Part shown: one piece after another, positions 61,553-64,000 of the stretch
How the letters are laid out: every line of letters starts with the position of its first letter
Position numbering within the stretch: the stretch's first letter is position 1
Assembly: GCF_002197665.1 (NCBI RefSeq)
Contig: NZ_NBBJ01000006.1
Span: forward strand, 62,001-126,000
DNA from: Sphingomonas mucosissima
GTDB lineage: Bacteria; Pseudomonadota; Alphaproteobacteria; Sphingomonadales; Sphingomonadaceae
Direction: 5' to 3'
Length of the DNA: 64,000 bases
Notes under the pieces: generated by a model
What the model was told of the DNA's origin: nothing
Database searches by the model: none
What the model saw: only the letters and a program-made list of their open reading frames with translations
Program-made: the position numbers and the translations under genes

Positions 61553-64000
61553 GTGGTGTGTCACTTGTCAAGCGGAAAAACCCTGGATCACGCGCTGGCG
61601 GACGCGACAGCGCGCGCGCGCAGCTGTTCGAACTTCCTTGCCAATCTTCTTGATCGAGAGGGTGAATTCTCCGGGGATATACTGACAGCACCTCTGAATG
61701 TCGCGGCTGACGACGTGCCGACTGGTAAGGCGCTACGTGTGGCGCGCAGGCGGCTCGCGCTTCAAGTGGCGCTCGGCGATCTTGCCGGTGTCTTCGATCT
61801 TACGGAAGTGACGCATCGGCTCACCGACTTTGCCGATCGTGCGCTGGACCTGGCCATTCGGACTGCCATTCGCGAGCGGACTCCCGATGCGGATCCCGCG
61901 GGGTTTGTGGCGATCGCGCTTGGCAAGCAGGGCAGCCGCGAGCTGAACTATTCGTCGGATATCGACCCAATCTTTCTGTTCGATCCGCACACGCTGCCGA
62001 CGCGCAAGAATGAGGAGCCGGTGGACGCCGCGGTTCGCATCGGCCGCCGTGTTATCGAGCTGCTGCAAGCGCGCGATGCCGACGGTTATGTTCTGCGGGT
62101 CGACTTGCGGCTACGGCCGACGCCGGAGGTGACGCCAATCGCGGTGCCGATCGATGCGGCGATCGTCTATTACGAATCGCAAGCGCTGCCCTGGGAGCGG
62201 GCGGCCTTCATTCGGGCCCGTCCGGCGGCGGGCGATCTGGCGCTCGGTCGGTCGTTTCTGGAGGCTATCGGCCCATTCATCTGGCGCCGCAGCCTGGATT
62301 TTGGCGCGATCGGTGAGATCGTGGAGATCACGCGGCGCATTCGCGATCATCATTCGCAGGGGCAGACGTTTGGCCCCGGCTACGACCTGAAGCGCGGCCG
62401 AGGCGGCATTCGCGAGATCGAATTCTTTGCGCAGATTCATCAGCTGATCCACGGTGGCCGTGATCCCGCGCTGCGGGTTGGCGACACGCGCGCGGCACTG
62501 GCGGCGCTTGCCGCCTCTGGCCGGATCGAGGCGTGCGATGCGGCAGCGTTGAGTGAGGCCTATGTGGTATTGCGCACGGCCGAACATCGCGTGCAGATGA
62601 TCGATGATCGCCAGACCCATTCGCTGCCGACGGGGGATGCGCTGGACCGTGTCGCCCGCTTGGATGGCCGGGCAGATGGGGAGGCGTTGCTCGCGCACTT
62701 GCTGCCCCATGTCACGCGCGTGGCGGAGATTTTCGACCGGCTCGCCGCGCCCGGCGCGGCCGCCCTGTCGACCGATCCGGACACTCTGGCCGCCCATTTA
62801 TCGCACGCCGGGCTAAACGACACGGCGGTCGCACTGACGCGAATCGCAAGCTGGCGCGCTGCCCGTTATCCGGCTCTCCGCAGCGCCGCGGCGCAGAGCG
62901 CGCTCGAAGCCGTGCTGCCGGGCTTGATCGGCACGCTTGCTGAAGCGCCGGAGCCCAAAGCGGCGTTGAACCGGCTCGACCGGCTCTTCGAACGGCTGCC
63001 CAGTGCCGTGAACATCTTCCGGCTGCTCGAAGCTCGGCCCGCGCTTTCGGTGCTGCTGGTGCAGTTGCTCAGCCATGCACCGACGCTGGCAGAGGAACTT
63101 GCCCGCCGACCCGATCTGCTAGACGGCTTGATCGATGCGTCCGCCTTCGATGCGGTGCCGGGCGTTTCCGAGCTCGCTGCCGAGATGCGGTTGAAAACGG
63201 GGACCGACTATCAGGCGCAACTCGATCACGTGCGCCGGATCGTGGCGGATCGTCGGTTCGCACTTGGGGCGCAGATTATTGCCGGCGCTTCCGACCCCCT
63301 GGCGGTCGCCTCCGGCTACTCGCGAGTGGCGGAAGCCGCGATCGAGGTGCTCGCCACGGCGGCGGTGGACGAATTTTCGCGCGCGCACGGGCACGTGCCC
63401 GGTAGCGAATTCGTGATCCTGGCGCTTGGTCGGCTGGGCGGCGGCGCGCTTACCCAGGCCTCCGATCTCGATCTCGTTTACCTGTTCACAGGCGATTTCG
63501 CCGGGGAGTCGGATGGCCCTAAGCCGCTCGGTGCCACCTTATATTACAACCGCCTGGCGCAACGGGTAACCGCGGCACTTTCCGTGCCCACGGCCGCTGG
63601 CCCGCTATACCCGATCGACACTAGGCTGCGACCTTCGGGCAACCAGGGCCCGTTGGCCGTAAACTTCGAATCGTTCGCGCGGTATCAGCGCGAAAATGCC
63701 TGGACGTGGGAGCATATGGCGCTGACCCGCGCCCGCCCGGTGTTCGGTTCACCGGCTGCTCGCGAAGAATTGCAGGCGATCATCGACGATGTGCTCGGCG
63801 GCAACCGGCCGGAGCGGAATGTCATTGATGACGCGCTAAGAATGCGCGCCGACATGGCAGCGCACAAGCCGCCCGCCGGGCCGCTCGATGCCAAGCTGCT
63901 GCCCGGCGGGCTGGTTGACCTCGAATTTGCCGTGCACGTGCGGCAGCTCCAGACCCGGCGCGGCTTTGATCCGCATCTGGGGCGCGCCATTGCGGCGCTT
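61553..64000 (+). CDS. glnE: Glutamine synthetase adenylyltransferase/deadenylase (5' part)
   Basis: The gene runs off the window end, with 816 codons visible of an expected 900 or more. It covers the N-terminal deadenylylase domain (IALGKQGSRELNYSSDIDP, then ERAAFIRARPAAGD), the linker, and the start of the C-terminal adenylyl transferase domain (ILALGRLGGGALTQASDLD, near 63416-63468). It controls glutamine synthetase activity in response to PII. The frame is open from 61508; starts GTG 61553, GTG 61556 or TTG 61565 all fit and none has a strong ribosome site, so the exact start is uncertain. Confidence 0.92.
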   Translation, partial: MVCHLSSGKTLDHALADATARARSCSNFLANLLDREGEFSGDILTAPLNVAADDVPTGKALRVARRRLALQVALGDLAGVFDLTEVTHRLTDFADRALDLAIRTAIRERTPDADPAGFVAIALGKQGSRELNYSSDIDPIFLFDPHTLPTRKNEEPVDAAVRIGRRVIELLQARDADGYVLRVDLRLRPTPEVTPIAVPIDAAIVYYESQALPWERAAFIRARPAAGDLALGRSFLEAIGPFIWRRSLDFGAIGEIVEITRRIRDHHSQGQTFGPGYDLKRGRGGIREIEFFAQIHQLIHGGRDPALRVGDTRAALAALAASGRIEACDAAALSEAYVVLRTAEHRVQMIDDRQTHSLPTGDALDRVARLDGRADGEALLAHLLPHVTRVAEIFDRLAAPGAAALSTDPDTLAAHLSHAGLNDTAVALTRIASWRAARYPALRSAAAQSALEAVLPGLIGTLAEAPEPKAALNRLDRLFERLPSAVNIFRLLEARPALSVLLVQLLSHAPTLAEELARRPDLLDGLIDASAFDAVPGVSELAAEMRLKTGTDYQAQLDHVRRIVADRRFALGAQIIAGASDPLAVASGYSRVAEAAIEVLATAAVDEFSRAHGHVPGSEFVILALGRLGGGALTQASDLDLVYLFTGDFAGESDGPKPLGATLYYNRLAQRVTAALSVPTAAGPLYPIDTRLRPSGNQGPLAVNFESFARYQRENAWTWEHMALTRARPVFGSPAAREELQAIIDDVLGGNRPERNVIDDALRMRADMAAHKPPAGPLDAKLLPGGLVDLEFAVHVRQLQTRRGFDPHLGRAIAAL

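Noticed and set aside
1..64000. tRNA, rRNA, CRISPR, prophage or insertion sequence
   Set aside because: I found no cloverleaf, repeat-spacer array, transposase or integrase signature on either strand.

Overview
The window looks like chromosomal DNA of a Sphingomonas-type alphaproteobacterium. The evidence is high GC content, TonB-dependent receptors, alphaproteobacterial families (UPF0262, DUF2849, DUF934 beside sulfite reductase), the divergent nepR/phyR plus ecfG general stress response locus, and the argS-SPOR-nagZ-scpAB-tatABC gene order. I saw no rRNA, tRNA, CRISPR array, prophage or insertion sequence. Genes are densely packed, with many ATGA/GTGA stop-start overlaps.

Layout. (1) 1-11.3 kb: a TetR regulator divergent from an MpaB/DUF2236 oxygenase, then a catabolic block with a large TonB receptor, acyl-CoA ligase, a short and a full-length acyl-CoA dehydrogenase, an OprO/P-like porin, a LuxR-family regulator and a dienoyl-CoA-reductase-like SDR. 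The 12-base dyad CCTGAC-N6-GTCAGG occurs twice, upstream of the receptor and of the large dehydrogenase, suggesting a small local regulon. (2) 11.3-15 kb: cytidine deaminase, GH25 muramidase, UPF0262, dnaB, with REP-like palindromic repeats on both sides. (3) 15-19 kb: assimilatory sulfate reduction operon (SUMT, DUF2849, cysI, DUF934, cysH). (4) 19-31.5 kb: mixed metabolism: lipoprotein, astD, selO, hydrolase-SDR-GH130 run, GT4 glycosyltransferase, a nitronate-monooxygenase-like protein with an unexpected cysteine cluster, hydroxyacid dehydrogenase, SH3 protein, nadC. (5) 31.6-39.7 kb: RNase T2, CoxE-like VWA protein, coupled otsB-GH15-otsA trehalose operon, second TonB receptor. (6) 39.7-46.4 kb: TetR-controlled tripartite RND efflux pump with a clear operator. 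(7) 46.4-50.2 kb: small protein, metallophosphoesterase, DUF1800/DUF1501 pair. (8) 50.3-57.3 kb: argS, SPOR, nagZ, scpAB, tatABC, entericidin. (9) 57.4-61.5 kb: general stress response locus: HWE-kinase-like protein with an apparently degenerate ATPase domain, nepR, phyR, a 47-residue membrane protein, ecfG. (10) 61.5-64 kb: 5' part of glnE, cut by the window end.

The most interesting new signal is at 57385-57510, on the minus strand beside the stress locus. A consensus-like EcfG promoter (GGAAC-N16-CGTT) sits just upstream of two strong hairpins with C-rich loops and no reading frame. It looks like a general-stress-response small RNA that could target purine-rich ribosome binding sites. The second is the two-copy CCTGAC dyad with the LuxR-family gene in the catabolic block.
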